This document shows, piece after piece, positions 24,136-33,725 of a DNA stretch of 64,000 bases. The position numbers and the translations under genes were made by a program. The stretch lies in IMG/VR virus record IMGVR_UViG_3300047552_000676, positions 1 through 64,000 of that record; one strand, 5' to 3'. Position 1 is the first letter of the stretch. Every line of letters begins with the position of its first letter. Source of the DNA: a virus. The notes under the pieces were generated by a model. The model worked only from the letters and a program-made list of their open reading frames with translations, searched no databases and was not told the DNA's origin.

Positions 24136-25100
24136 ATACCTTTTCTTACACCCGGAGCTACTGTCTTAGCAGTCTCTGGCACACGCTTTGTTGTCTTCGC
24201 GGAGTTACCTTGACCAGGGACCCATGTAGCCTGAGGCAGCATCCGATTTATGTCTTTCTTAGTTGGTAGGAAGAACGTCTTAAATCCGATGGTAGCCTCC
24301 ACTCGACCCATAACCCCGGAAGCTAATGGCTGAACATAGTGAGTTTGGTTGACACTGGTTAGAACCACACACTCAAAGAACATGTGATTACCGATCATCA
24401 ACTGCACTGGATTTCTAACTGCCGATAAGAGAGGTGAAGCCGGCGGTGTATTGTTAGGTCTAGGATTTGCACTGGTGTTTTCACTCGTGCGATAATTGCT
24501 AGACGCTAGTTGTCGACTCTCATCAGCTAGCTTAGATAGCTTGTCTAAGCTAAGGCCCCCGCCCTCGATTACCTGATAAGCAGAGCCTAGCCCCATGTTC
24601 TTCGCGAAAGTCCCAACGTATCCTGCTGTAGATTTCAGCCCCTCACCGAAAGCCTTTGTCAACTTAAAGATATCTAAGGAGGGTCCAGGGGCAGTTAGCA
24701 ACCCATTAGGTGTGAGCTCGTCAGGCAAGGTAAGGCTCATCAACTGTGCCAACGAATTAGCTACTTCTTCGATCTCGTCCTTTTCAGCCTGGAACGTCAA
24801 AGGCAAGTTGAATGAGAACTCCGTAGAACCTTGCCATACTTGAGCAGTCATAGCTTGGGATACAAGCTGTAGACCAGCGATTCTAGCAAAGGGTCCTACT
24901 GCCCCACCTGCTGGAGTATTGTTTAGGGCTTGAGCCATCGACTCTTCGTAGACAGCATTCGAGTCGATATTGAACTCAGGCGGTAGACTAGCTACAAGAT
25001 TTATACCGAGTGAGCTACACACGATACTGCACTTGTAGTTAGAGTTTTTATCCTTGTCTACCGGATCTCTATATAGCCAGTCTTCAGTCGTTAATTTCAT
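24132..25100 (-). CDS. probable baseplate or tail-tube-initiator protein
   Basis: 322 aa, no definite family. It lies between the transglycosylase and the gp53-like gene. The C-terminal part has PVQLMIGNHMFFECVVLTSV followed by a segment with VEATIGFKTFF, a layout seen in baseplate proteins that bind the tube. A T4 gp48/gp54-type role is an inference from context. Confidence 0.55.
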   Translation of the reverse strand: MKLTTEDWLYRDPVDKDKNSNYKCSIVCSSLGINLVASLPPEFNIDSNAVYEESMAQALNNTPAGGAVGPFARIAGLQLVSQAMTAQVWQGSTEFSFNLPLTFQAEKDEIEEVANSLAQLMSLTLPDELTPNGLLTAPGPSLDIFKLTKAFGEGLKSTAGYVGTFAKNMGLGSAYQVIEGGGLSLDKLSKLADESRQLASSNYRTSENTSANPRPNNTPPASPLLSAVRNPVQLMIGNHMFFECVVLTSVNQTHYVQPLASGVMGRVEATIGFKTFFLPTKKDINRMLPQATWVPGQGNSAKTTKRVPETAKTVAPGVRKGM

Positions 25101-26524
25101 AGTGCCACCACAGTGTTTCCTATTTTAGCAAACTCTTGTGGCTTGCTAGACGGAGTGTGTTGAGTTGAAGCTACTGTGTTAGGAGCAGCTGAGGTCTTAG
25201 GCTTTGAGGGCTTTGCACTGGCATAATTCGTACGTTCTGTATCGTTACTAAACGCCAGCTTGTTTCTAGTGACTGCCATGTACTCTGCGACGTAGGTGGA
25301 CTTCCCGCCGAAGTTCTTGCTAAGAGCGTCTACTGTCCCAGGTGTAAGGTCTGATATCTTTGCTCCGGGTCTACCTGCATTTAGAAGGACTTCTCTAGCG
25401 GCAGAGGGTCCAAGCTGGTGAACTAAGTAGAGGGCAACTGGATCGTTCTGATAGGCGGCTGGTAGATAACGAACGTTCTCTTTAGCAAGCAGCGCACCGC
25501 CTTCGATGTTTTGATCTAAGTCAAAACGATCTTTCACCCCCATGTTAGAAGCGGTCTTACCTACGAACTGATAGATACCAATAGCGCCTGTGAACGAAAT
25601 AGCGTTTTGATTTCCACCGCTTTCCATAAGAGCTACTCGCTCCATGTACTCTTGACTGACCCCATGCTTCTTAGCGTAAACTTCGATTTTAGCCTGAACA
25701 TTAGGTGGAAGACCCCCTCGAAGTGCCCCAGTGAAAACTTTCTTGGATTTTAGCTCGACGATGGTTTTTGCCTCGTCCTCAGTGTACGAGCCGTACTTTG
25801 ACATAGTGTCAGCGCCACTAAAGCCCGTGAACTTATATTTGTGACGCATCCCACTCTTAGACTTTGATACCAGCTCAGCCGAGAGCGGTCCTAACTGCGC
25901 GGCAACTTTACCTACTACCGGCTGAGGTACATTCTGATCCTGAAACTTGTATCTATCTTGAGGAGTAGTTTTTTGTTTAACCGCAGACGGCTCAGCCCCT
26001 TCTGCCTTACGAAACTTTTCTTTTGCCTGCGGATCTGTTACAAGCTGACGGTTGTCTTGTAACTCTTTTCTACGTAAACCCTCTTTTGGAGATTCACCCG
26101 CTGTTGACGGCTTACTCTCTTTTGGAGTGGGGCTTGATTTATTAGCGTTCAGTTCATCAAGACCAGGCGTTTCTTTTTGTTCCTCTGGATCAATAGGAAA
26201 TCTACCATCTTGTAGAGTAGGGTCTAGAATGGGGCGAGCTTCGTCTAGACTCTTGTCCTTTTCATAGGCTTCTAATGTATCTTCCTCAGTTGACTGATCT
26301 TCAGGTAAGCCCTCAGGTTTAGAGTTTTCCCTGTAGTCTTTGTAGACTTTAACTGAAGCGAAGACAGTAGCTACTGCGGCTGCCCCCGCTATAGCCGTCA
26401 CCAGCAGATTTGAGGATACCCCACTGTCTTCGCTATCGTTATAACTCTCTAGGCGTTTGAACAGCGTCTGAGGGAGTAGAAAGAAACTCCTACGTCGCCT
26501 ACGCGATACTGTTAAGTCGTCCAT
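25097..26524 (-). CDS. tail-associated lytic transglycosylase with membrane segment
   Basis: The 475-aa product has a C-terminal SLT domain (about 283-420): VALMESGGNQNAISFTGAIG contains the catalytic Glu301, followed by IYQF and ALYLVHQLGPSAA. Residues 39-60 form a hydrophobic helix after an Arg-rich N-terminus, and 65-200 are low-complexity and charged. It lies between the tape measure and baseplate genes, so it likely forms part of the tail tip and opens peptidoglycan during DNA entry. The start overlaps nothing; the stop overlaps the next gene by 4 bp. Confidence 0.85.
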   Translation of the reverse strand: MDDLTVSRRRRRSFFLLPQTLFKRLESYNDSEDSGVSSNLLVTAIAGAAAVATVFASVKVYKDYRENSKPEGLPEDQSTEEDTLEAYEKDKSLDEARPILDPTLQDGRFPIDPEEQKETPGLDELNANKSSPTPKESKPSTAGESPKEGLRRKELQDNRQLVTDPQAKEKFRKAEGAEPSAVKQKTTPQDRYKFQDQNVPQPVVGKVAAQLGPLSAELVSKSKSGMRHKYKFTGFSGADTMSKYGSYTEDEAKTIVELKSKKVFTGALRGGLPPNVQAKIEVYAKKHGVSQEYMERVALMESGGNQNAISFTGAIGIYQFVGKTASNMGVKDRFDLDQNIEGGALLAKENVRYLPAAYQNDPVALYLVHQLGPSAAREVLLNAGRPGAKISDLTPGTVDALSKNFGGKSTYVAEYMAVTRNKLAFSNDTERTNYASAKPSKPKTSAAPNTVASTQHTPSSKPQEFAKIGNTVVAL

Positions 26525-26525
26525 G

Positions 26526-28706
26526 TTAAGCGGCGTTGACTAGCCCCGATAGGTTTGCATACATTAGACCCTCTGACGCGTAAGAGAAGGCGGGCAGAGT
26601 AGACAGGCTGACTTTTCCTGCAGCATTCACTGGCGTCATAGGCGCTTGAGCTGGTGATTTAGAAACCGGCTCATCCGTTTCAGTTTTAACCTCGACTGGA
26701 TTAGCTGCTCGTGGATCGATCTGAGTAGGTGTTCTACTTACGGTAGAAGTCATAGCCGCAGGTGACATCTGCATTGGTGGCGCAGCAGCAGATACACTCG
26801 CAGAAGCTGGCGTAGGTGGCTCTACGCTATTCAATAATGGATCTGTCGCCACGCGGTTAACTGGGGAGTTTAACATCGCGTTTGCTTTGTCATCTGCCCC
26901 TGTAGCTGCCGCGATAGCATCCATCAGCGGAGTACTTACTGCATTATAGACAGGATTGTTACCAGCAGCTTTTACTGCGTCACCAATCATGCTCTTGCCT
27001 TTGCTAAACATATCAACAAGCCATTCCAGACCGTCTTGAATTTGAGTAGCAAATTTTTCGTAGAAGGCGTTACCAGCAGCGAATCCAAGAGCGCCTGCAC
27101 CCAAGACCGCGCCAACAGGCCCAAGGATAGGCATCAGAGTGCGGATCATTGGCAGGATCTTAGCTAGAGCAGCCGGAGCCTTTTGCGCGACTTTCCATCC
27201 GTACTTAAGCGCAGTTCCTGCTGCGCCTACGAGAACTCGGCCAGCGGTTTTGATACCCTTCCAGGCTAGGGATAGAGCGCTAGTCACCAGAGGCATCAGG
27301 AAGCGCATTAGGCCTCCGGACATGAACTGCTTCAGTAGACCGCCAATACCACCCAGCAGCCCCTTGCCAGATCCTTTGCCTTTCTTGGTCAGTTCACGAG
27401 CTATCTGACTGAGAACCTGTAGTTGCCTACGTCTGTCACTAGACTCTGCGTTCTCGTCCATAGCCGCTTGCGACAGTTCAGACTCAGTCTTATTCGAAGA
27501 TATAGACGGTTTCTGTCTAGATACAGCCGACTTCAGTAGCCGAAGCATCTTATCGTTCTGGCTTGCTATTCTAAAGATAGCGCCAGTAAGCCTGCGGGAA
27601 AGACGACGTTCTAACGCCCGATCAGCTTCCTCGAACTGTGGGTCTACTCTGACTTCTAGCGGCTGGTTATCTGAGCGGCTTTCTGGTTGAGGCCTAGATC
27701 TGTTCATACGGCTTAGAACCGCGAGTACTCGATCTACTTTGCGTACTAACCGACGCAGAAGCTTTGATAACTTTGCGTGTGACGAATGTTCTTTGGTTTC
27801 AGTTCGGACTTCCTGGGGCTGAACTTCGGGCTCCATAAGATTGTCCTTTTCATCGACAATCCTACGCTCTGGCCGACTGATCTTTATAGAGTTTACTAGG
27901 CGGTTTTGTACGCGCTCAGCACCACGCGAGAAGGCTTTATACCCACGATATATAGAGCGAGCACCCCGAAGAATACCCCCTAGGTTGACAGTGCTGAGAA
28001 GACGCTCTGCACCACTGAACATACCTGAGGCTATCTTTTCCATAGTACGCATACGCGCAATGGACTGCTCCCCAGCAGATTCCATAGCCGACTTCATGCG
28101 GTCGCTTACACGATAGTTGTGCTTGACGTCCTTTAGCTTGGACATCACATCGTGATACACCGTGTAGTTGTCGTTATGCAGCGCAGTGAGTCCCTTGAGC
28201 AAGTCTGCTCGGAGCTCGTCTAGGTTTTTGTCATTGCGTTCAGAAGCTACCTTGGATACCAGCTTAAACTGCCCAGAGATCTGCGCCAAGAATTCCTTAC
28301 GGTTTTCTAACGCGGCTCTCTTTGTAGCGCCTACCTCGACACGTCGAACAGCTTTTTCACCAGGTTGAAATGATAGGCCGATCTTAGTGATTTCTTTTTC
28401 GACAGACTTGATCCGCTCAAGAACAGCTTTTTGCGCGGTCTTTGCGTGATCACTACGCTCGCTATGACGCTCCACCATTTTCTGGTAAGCGTCAAATACC
28501 TTCTTCAGCTCCTTGGCTAGTTTGGAAAGGTGACTAGCCGACTTCGCATCTGGGGCGATTTTGATGCCTACTTCGATACGATCCATCCGCTTCCGCAGCG
28601 TTTCGAAGGTCTTATCGCTAATACCTTCCTTTGCGGCTTCTGCCAGGATATCCCCCATCAGGCGTTGAAAAGCTTTCCGGCTATCACGTTTTCCAAACAA
28701 GGCCAT
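26526..28706 (-). CDS. tail tape measure protein
   Basis: 726 aa. The N-terminal half is long, charged and helical, with coiled-coil character; the middle (about 455-570) contains Gly/Ala-rich hydrophobic helices (LMPLVTSALSLAWKGI, LGPVGAVLGAGALGFAAGN) typical of tape measures that insert into the host membrane. The C-terminus is Pro/Ala-rich. Position after the small gp26/gp51-like genes and before tip genes is typical. The tail length is set by this protein. Confidence 0.82.
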   Translation of the reverse strand: MALFGKRDSRKAFQRLMGDILAEAAKEGISDKTFETLRKRMDRIEVGIKIAPDAKSASHLSKLAKELKKVFDAYQKMVERHSERSDHAKTAQKAVLERIKSVEKEITKIGLSFQPGEKAVRRVEVGATKRAALENRKEFLAQISGQFKLVSKVASERNDKNLDELRADLLKGLTALHNDNYTVYHDVMSKLKDVKHNYRVSDRMKSAMESAGEQSIARMRTMEKIASGMFSGAERLLSTVNLGGILRGARSIYRGYKAFSRGAERVQNRLVNSIKISRPERRIVDEKDNLMEPEVQPQEVRTETKEHSSHAKLSKLLRRLVRKVDRVLAVLSRMNRSRPQPESRSDNQPLEVRVDPQFEEADRALERRLSRRLTGAIFRIASQNDKMLRLLKSAVSRQKPSISSNKTESELSQAAMDENAESSDRRRQLQVLSQIARELTKKGKGSGKGLLGGIGGLLKQFMSGGLMRFLMPLVTSALSLAWKGIKTAGRVLVGAAGTALKYGWKVAQKAPAALAKILPMIRTLMPILGPVGAVLGAGALGFAAGNAFYEKFATQIQDGLEWLVDMFSKGKSMIGDAVKAAGNNPVYNAVSTPLMDAIAAATGADDKANAMLNSPVNRVATDPLLNSVEPPTPASASVSAAAPPMQMSPAAMTSTVSRTPTQIDPRAANPVEVKTETDEPVSKSPAQAPMTPVNAAGKVSLSTLPAFSYASEGLMYANLSGLVNAA

Positions 28707-28707
28707 G

Positions 28708-28857
28708 CTACTTGCTCCGCTTGTTATACTCTCTTACTCTAGCTGCTTCTGCGACTTCCGCCAGATACAGGAAGTTCCTTAATGGCGTTGACATAGGATC
28801 TACATAAATACGAAACTCCTCAACTATAAGTTTCGTAGCTTTCATTATATAGTCCAT
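28708..28857 (-). CDS. small protein between gp26-like gene and tape measure
   Basis: A 49-codon frame from ATG 28855-28857 to TAG 28708-28710 fills the gap between its neighbours. The product begins MDYIMKATKLIVEEF and ends with a basic YNKRSK. It starts 10 bp after the stop of the gp26-like gene and its stop lies 1 bp before the tape measure frame. Position resembles that of small tail-assembly partners (T4 gp51 or second chaperone), but the sequence is too short for a family call. Confidence 0.65.
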   Translation of the reverse strand: MDYIMKATKLIVEEFRIYVDPMSTPLRNFLYLAEVAEAARVREYNKRSK

Positions 28858-28867
28858 CGTAACATCT

Positions 28868-29803
28868 TTAAAGAAAATCGTGCGCTGTAATAGAGACTTC
28901 CGTCTCGACTACAGCGCCACACTCCTTGCATCGCGTTGAAACAGTTTCTTCCACACCGTAGTTAGTAGCTGCGGTCAAATACGTTTCCAAGTCTTTAATC
29001 TGAAAAGTAGTGAGCTCACGCACCGTTTCTATACGTTTCGTCAGAGGCACCCACTCTCCATCCAGTCTAGCAAGACACCCGGCGTAGTCAGCCAGGAATT
29101 CGATCTCTTGGAAATCAGGCAGGTCGACCAGCTCTTCCAGTTCAATAGAGTCTTTCATCCTAGGGGCAGTCAGCTTGTAGCCTAAGGCATTGAAAGCTGA
29201 CTGGTCTACTGACTCCATAATCGAGATGGACTCTTTACTAAGCAGAGACTCCTTGAGCTCAGACTTCTTAACGATAGCAACTGTCACCAACGATTCCTGA
29301 GTCTTCTCACCCGCTTGCACTTGCGACAAGTGCGTAGGATTCATACAAATAGCTCTGTATGTAAGACTGTTCTCTGGATAAAAGTTGACTCGCAGGTAGT
29401 ACAGCAGCCAGAAGAAGTCTGGCGTGGTGAGATACTCCGCAGGTACGTTATCCCCTAGCAAAGAAGTAACCGCCTCTACTGCTAGCTTTGTGGACTCCAG
29501 CTTGGCTGCTCTGTGAAACTTTGCTTGATGGGAACCCTTCACAGGGGAAACAGAAAGCGTCTTCAACCCACCATAGAAATAGAACTTCGAAGGTAGATCA
29601 ACGCTGATATAGTTAGGATCAGTCTCGGCTTGTGTGACTGCCTTCTTTTGAATAGGATCCGGGGATTCTTCAAAGTCTTCGTCTGCCAGAGTAATCGTTG
29701 GAATAGATTTCTTAGGGGGCGAAGTAGTGGACGCCGCTTTGTTTCGCGAAGGAAGCGGGTAGGTGACGCGAGAAACTTCCTCGCTAGGGGTGTCGTCTGA
29801 CAT
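28868..29803 (-). CDS. T4 gp26-like baseplate hub / tail assembly protein
   Basis: 311 aa. After a low-complexity N-terminus (about 1-60), the segment DFFWLLYYLRVNFYPEN and a C-terminal CKECG zinc-like knuckle recall the T4 gp26 family, which is usually encoded next to the tape measure. It may act as an assembly chaperone rather than a structural part. The short gene at 28708-28857 follows it directly. Confidence 0.6.
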   Translation of the reverse strand: MSDDTPSEEVSRVTYPLPSRNKAASTTSPPKKSIPTITLADEDFEESPDPIQKKAVTQAETDPNYISVDLPSKFYFYGGLKTLSVSPVKGSHQAKFHRAAKLESTKLAVEAVTSLLGDNVPAEYLTTPDFFWLLYYLRVNFYPENSLTYRAICMNPTHLSQVQAGEKTQESLVTVAIVKKSELKESLLSKESISIMESVDQSAFNALGYKLTAPRMKDSIELEELVDLPDFQEIEFLADYAGCLARLDGEWVPLTKRIETVRELTTFQIKDLETYLTAATNYGVEETVSTRCKECGAVVETEVSITAHDFL

Positions 29804-29822
29804 GATTCAACCTCACAGGGTG

Positions 29823-30695
29823 TTAAAAGAACTTACGAAGTGATCCCATAACTTTGGCTACTGACTGCTGTCGAATAGTTTCAGCCTGAGATGTCACATA
29901 GGTGCTAGCAATAGACTTGATACGTCCAGCGATGCTATTAGGGTCTAGCGAGTTAGGTGCGGCCGGATTAAACACGGTACGCTGATTCTGACCAAAGAAA
30001 TCCGCATCAGCAACGTCTATGGCAATATCATCTACTGACAAGTCTAGTTGCGTTACGATAGGATTGGATCCATTGCCATCTAGAGTGTAAGAAGGCAGTG
30101 AGGAGGGGAAGCATCCGATAAACGTGAAGGTGTATAGTGCTATCTTTGCTGGATCAAAGAACACTACTTGCACGTTCTTCTTGTATTCTTTAGGCAATCT
30201 AAAATCCCCGTTACGAGAATTATAGGTAGCATTGAACCAAGAGGACGCAAATTTTACAGCCTTACCTGTTCGATCCGTATAGAGCGATATAGTAAGGTTG
30301 TCAACAGAAAGCGGACCTGCGTAATTCTTTTCGATACCAGATCTGTACACGGTCCTTGGCTGTATGCGCAAGGAAGCAGTCTGCACTGCGTCAATGTAGT
30401 AGGGATCAATTGTTGAAGCGTTAGACCCCTCTGGATCTACTACGAAGGCTAACCAATCAACTGAAAGTATGGGATCACTTCGACCTGCTAGTTTAGCTAG
30501 CGTTCCACCTTCTACTACAGAAGGAAGATCGGGGGAGCTACGCTGAGTAGGATCCCCCAATCCAGTGGCGGAGAAGATAGCGTTTCTAGCCGTGTTGACT
30601 AGCGAGGCTGAAGTGTTCTTGACAAACTTGTCGATGTTAGCGGCAGGGTTCACGTAACCTCTTACGAAGTTATCCGCGAAGTTGCCTATTCCCAT
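29823..30695 (-). CDS. tail-tube-like protein (gp19/gp54 fold)
   Basis: The 290-aa product has a tube-protein pattern in its C-terminal half: YTFTFIGCFPSSLPSYTLD followed by a strand with VTQLDLSVDDIAID, as in gp19-type proteins. It is longer than the main tube protein (30989-31492), so it could be the tube initiator on the baseplate (as T4 gp54/gp48 are tube-like). The assignment is inferred from pattern and order. Confidence 0.62.
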   Translation of the reverse strand: MGIGNFADNFVRGYVNPAANIDKFVKNTSASLVNTARNAIFSATGLGDPTQRSSPDLPSVVEGGTLAKLAGRSDPILSVDWLAFVVDPEGSNASTIDPYYIDAVQTASLRIQPRTVYRSGIEKNYAGPLSVDNLTISLYTDRTGKAVKFASSWFNATYNSRNGDFRLPKEYKKNVQVVFFDPAKIALYTFTFIGCFPSSLPSYTLDGNGSNPIVTQLDLSVDDIAIDVADADFFGQNQRTVFNPAAPNSLDPNSIAGRIKSIASTYVTSQAETIRQQSVAKVMGSLRKFF

Positions 30696-30698
30696 TGG

Positions 30699-30986
30699 TT
30701 ATGCTCTCTTTACTCGCTTTTCATCAATAAAAAACATACGAGACCCAACCTTTATATGGTATCCCCACATTTTCTTAGTCGCGTGATATTCCCAAGAACC
30801 ATCGGGCAATTCCTTTATGGCTGGTTCCTGAACCCTTTTTGAAGTCGTTTTTCCAGTGAAATTGCTTTCACCAAATTTGAACGTCACCTCTGTTCCGACT
30901 GAAATATCCGAGTCCGCACGTATATCTGAAAAACCGGCTTGAGCCTGAATACGCTGAGCAGCGTTAGTCCTGACGCTAGTGATCAT
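30699..30986 (-). CDS. small protein between two tube-like genes
   Basis: A 95-aa product with a beta-rich, SH3-like look (VGTEVTFKFGESNFTGKTTSK, then WGYHIKVGSRMFFIDE). No family is recognised. It is separated by 2-3 bp from both neighbours, so it is translated with the tube proteins. Confidence 0.7.
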   Translation of the reverse strand: MITSVRTNAAQRIQAQAGFSDIRADSDISVGTEVTFKFGESNFTGKTTSKRVQEPAIKELPDGSWEYHATKKMWGYHIKVGSRMFFIDEKRVKRA

Positions 30987-30988
30987 GA

Positions 30989-31492
30989 TTAGATTTCTGT
31001 AGTGTAATCGTACGAGAAGGTGACAGAGTACTGAACGATACCACTGGATTGGTCTAACGTGGCATCCCCAACGTTGATAGGGAAGGCGTTTTCCAACTGA
31101 ATCAGCCGGGCTTGTAGTGGGATGTCGTCGTACATCGTAAGCTGCACCGGAACAGCATACTGGCTCTTATAGGAACCTGAGTTATTAACCCAGGAACGAG
31201 CTGCCTCTTGCCACCCTATTAACAGTCCACGGGAGTTAGCATCCCGGGACTCCACAAAGGTGCAATCCCATGTCTGCGTCCAGACTCGACGACCAGCATA
31301 GTTAAGCTGGATGCCATGAGCCTCCAGCTTAACTTGTTCTAGTTGTGAGCCTGGCAGCACGGTTGAAATGCATTTAGTAGTTAGGCCGCGAGCATCCGCG
31401 GACCCAGGTACACGGGCAAATAGAACGTCCCAGTTCCATGTTTGTAGAACGTCCAGAATGCCAACAGTTTCTTGAAGACCACTTCTTGCCAT
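30989..31492 (-). CDS. tail tube protein (gp19-like)
   Basis: The 167-aa product directly follows the sheath gene, the standard sheath-tube order of contractile tails, and has the expected length. The pattern NWDVLFARVPGS...ISTVLPGSQLEQ...YAGRRVWTQTWDCTFVE and the final IVQYSVTFSYDYTTEI agree with the gp19/tube fold of two beta sheets. Confidence 0.85.
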   Translation of the reverse strand: MARSGLQETVGILDVLQTWNWDVLFARVPGSADARGLTTKCISTVLPGSQLEQVKLEAHGIQLNYAGRRVWTQTWDCTFVESRDANSRGLLIGWQEAARSWVNNSGSYKSQYAVPVQLTMYDDIPLQARLIQLENAFPINVGDATLDQSSGIVQYSVTFSYDYTTEI

Positions 31493-31513
31493 GATTTAAA
31501 GTCCTTAGTAATT

Positions 31514-33445
31514 TCAGAAACTGGCAATGTCTGACTCGGTGACTTCTAAGCCTTCCTTGCTTAGAACCAGAGTAAGGCGGATTTCGCGAACAGCCAGGAT
31601 AGGTACGATCACCACGGCGATTGCCAGGATACCGGAGTTAACCAGCGAAGACGGATTGTTCGTGCTATCAATGACAACTCTATAGCTGCTAATGCCGCGC
31701 AGAGACTTCACTAGCTTTAGGAACTCTTCCAAGCCCAGCTTAAGTTGACGACGCAGGATATCGTCACCCGGCTCCTGCAGGCCATACAGCAAGAAGTCGT
31801 ACATCGAACGCTTCAGCAGGTTGCAAAGGAAGCGAACGTTCAGGAACTGAAGGGCAGAGTTGCGGTTATACAGCGTGCTCTGTTCCCACAGCGGAATACC
31901 CTTGCCCACGAACTTGCGCATGTAGTTAACTTGCGCTTGGAACAGACGGGTGGAGTCCGTATCGTTGAACGACGTGCGAACATCGATTGCGTCTGTAAGG
32001 CCGCGATTCAGACCAGCGATAGAGAACCATGGCTGAGCCACTCTAGAAGTGCGAGCGTACAAGCCAGCCATAGCCCCCGAGGGTGGGACATATAACATCT
32101 TGCCGTTGACCGGGTCCATCTCTAGCAAGTCTGAAGCGAACAGCGCAGCGTAGCTGGAATTCAGGTTCAGTGTCAGGTTGCGGAAGTCGATAGCTGCCTG
32201 AGCGGTCTGTGCGTTAGAGGGCACATCCAGAAACGCAACCGCATCTCCACGTGTACGGGCGACTTCTTCCAACTTGCGCATGAAAGAAACGTCAGAGCGA
32301 CCGTTGGAAGTAATAACGTCAACCGTGTAGAGTTCCTTGTTAAGGATCTCAGCTACTGCTGAATTCAGGTCGGAAGTAAGCGGAGCGGAGCCAGAGGCAC
32401 CACCATCCAGGTTCACCGGAGTCACCACTGACTTCACACTAGGTGTTGACAGCAATGAGAACACGTTGGATTCAACCCGAATGTACTTTGAGAATGGATT
32501 CACGCGTTGCGTGATTTCCATTTGAGCCCCGATCTCATCCACTTGTTCTGTGACGGAGCACAAGAAGCTTTCTACAGGCTTAGTAGAAGACTGTGCGGTG
32601 TCATACACGTTTAGGGTAAAGATTGGAGAGGGCGTCGGCAGATCACCAGGATCAGTGATAGGATCAAACGCGCCGTCCGGGGTAATTACCCCCAAGTCCG
32701 TATACGAAGTAGTAGCACCACCTACAGAAGCGATGCGACCTATAGAACCAGTGACGCGGCCGTAGATATAGTACCCTAGAGCACCCGGAACAGCCGTCCA
32801 AGTGATAGTGTTGGAACTAGCGGTCTCACCACCCGGAACAGCAATCGTGACTTCCGAAGAAGCCAGAGCTTCGCCGTTTTCACCGATAGCAGCTACACGG
32901 TACTTGTAAGAGCCAGTAGCCAGAGATCCAGTATCCACTTCTGTGGTTGCAGCCACACCAGTAACCTGGTTCAGGTCAGCAGACTCGATGGACACGGCGA
33001 TGTTATCACCGTAGGAACCTTGACCACGCTTGGAAGTCACAAGGTAAAGGGCAACGTCACCAACGCCGATGTAGTCGTCCCACTGTGGATCCGTAGGATC
33101 GACAACGCCAGCAGAGATACCACCGATAGAGGTAACACCGGCGGAGGAGTTCTTGACGATAGCCCCAGAGTACAGCGCACCTGAACCTACGACGCGACGA
33201 GCCCAGAGACCGTTACCTTCTTTGAAGTAGTCTGCGGCTGCGTAGTGGTCAAAAGAAACCGAGGCTTTCGGATATCCCCAGTCAAACGTAAAGTTGTCGG
33301 GGCTGGAGTAGAAGGTCCAGTCAGTAGGTCCTTGGCTGGAAATACCGACGAAGCCCATATAGGCGTTAGAGTTGGATACAATCGAAGAAGTTAGGTCGAC
33401 TTCGTTGATTCGAACATCAGCAGCTTGTCTGTTAGCAGAAGCCAT
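31514..33445 (-). CDS. tail sheath protein with Ig/Fn3-like insertion
   Basis: 643 aa. N-terminal sheath features (INEVDLTSSI, AYMGFVGISSQGP, ADYFKEGNGLWARRV) and the conserved C-terminal domain (RNSALQFLNVRFLCNLLKRS, then LVLSKEGLEVTESDIASF) are clear. Residues about 158-272 carry an inserted domain with GSYKYRVAAIGENGEAL and TITWTAVPGALGYYIYGR, an Fn3/Ig-like module that would project outward from the tail. The sheath contracts to drive the tube into the cell. A larger size than T4 gp18 cores is explained by the insert. Confidence 0.92.
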   Translation of the reverse strand: MASANRQAADVRINEVDLTSSIVSNSNAYMGFVGISSQGPTDWTFYSSPDNFTFDWGYPKASVSFDHYAAADYFKEGNGLWARRVVGSGALYSGAIVKNSSAGVTSIGGISAGVVDPTDPQWDDYIGVGDVALYLVTSKRGQGSYGDNIAVSIESADLNQVTGVAATTEVDTGSLATGSYKYRVAAIGENGEALASSEVTIAVPGGETASSNTITWTAVPGALGYYIYGRVTGSIGRIASVGGATTSYTDLGVITPDGAFDPITDPGDLPTPSPIFTLNVYDTAQSSTKPVESFLCSVTEQVDEIGAQMEITQRVNPFSKYIRVESNVFSLLSTPSVKSVVTPVNLDGGASGSAPLTSDLNSAVAEILNKELYTVDVITSNGRSDVSFMRKLEEVARTRGDAVAFLDVPSNAQTAQAAIDFRNLTLNLNSSYAALFASDLLEMDPVNGKMLYVPPSGAMAGLYARTSRVAQPWFSIAGLNRGLTDAIDVRTSFNDTDSTRLFQAQVNYMRKFVGKGIPLWEQSTLYNRNSALQFLNVRFLCNLLKRSMYDFLLYGLQEPGDDILRRQLKLGLEEFLKLVKSLRGISSYRVVIDSTNNPSSLVNSGILAIAVVIVPILAVREIRLTLVLSKEGLEVTESDIASF

Positions 33446-33454
33446 GTTTTACCT

Positions 33455-33721
33455 TTACTTTTTCTGTGTGAATTTAGCCGGCTCGCTAGGTGCAGGAGCA
33501 GGTGTTTCGACAGCAGCGACAGTCGGCACGATAGGGGCTAACGGGCGCTGACTCAGGAACTTTTTGTTCAGAGCTAGAAACTCCGGGTGGACAACATACC
33601 CATGTGGCAGCTTAGTCGCAGCTTTCGGCTGGATAAACATTGAGTCTGTTTTCTTCGAAGCTTCGTTCACGATTTTCACCGCTACTTGATAGTCGCTTCT
33701 ATTGATGACTTGCATTTGCAT
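33455..33721 (-). CDS. small protein upstream of sheath
   Basis: About 88 aa from the ATG at 33721 (AAGGA seven bases upstream); an earlier TTG is possible. The C-terminus is Pro/Ala-rich (ETPAPAPSEPAKF). No family recognised. It lies between the unknown 115-aa gene and the sheath gene. Confidence 0.65.
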   Translation of the reverse strand: MQMQVINRSDYQVAVKIVNEASKKTDSMFIQPKAATKLPHGYVVHPEFLALNKKFLSQRPLAPIVPTVAAVETPAPAPSEPAKFTQKK

Positions 33722-33725
33722 AGAA

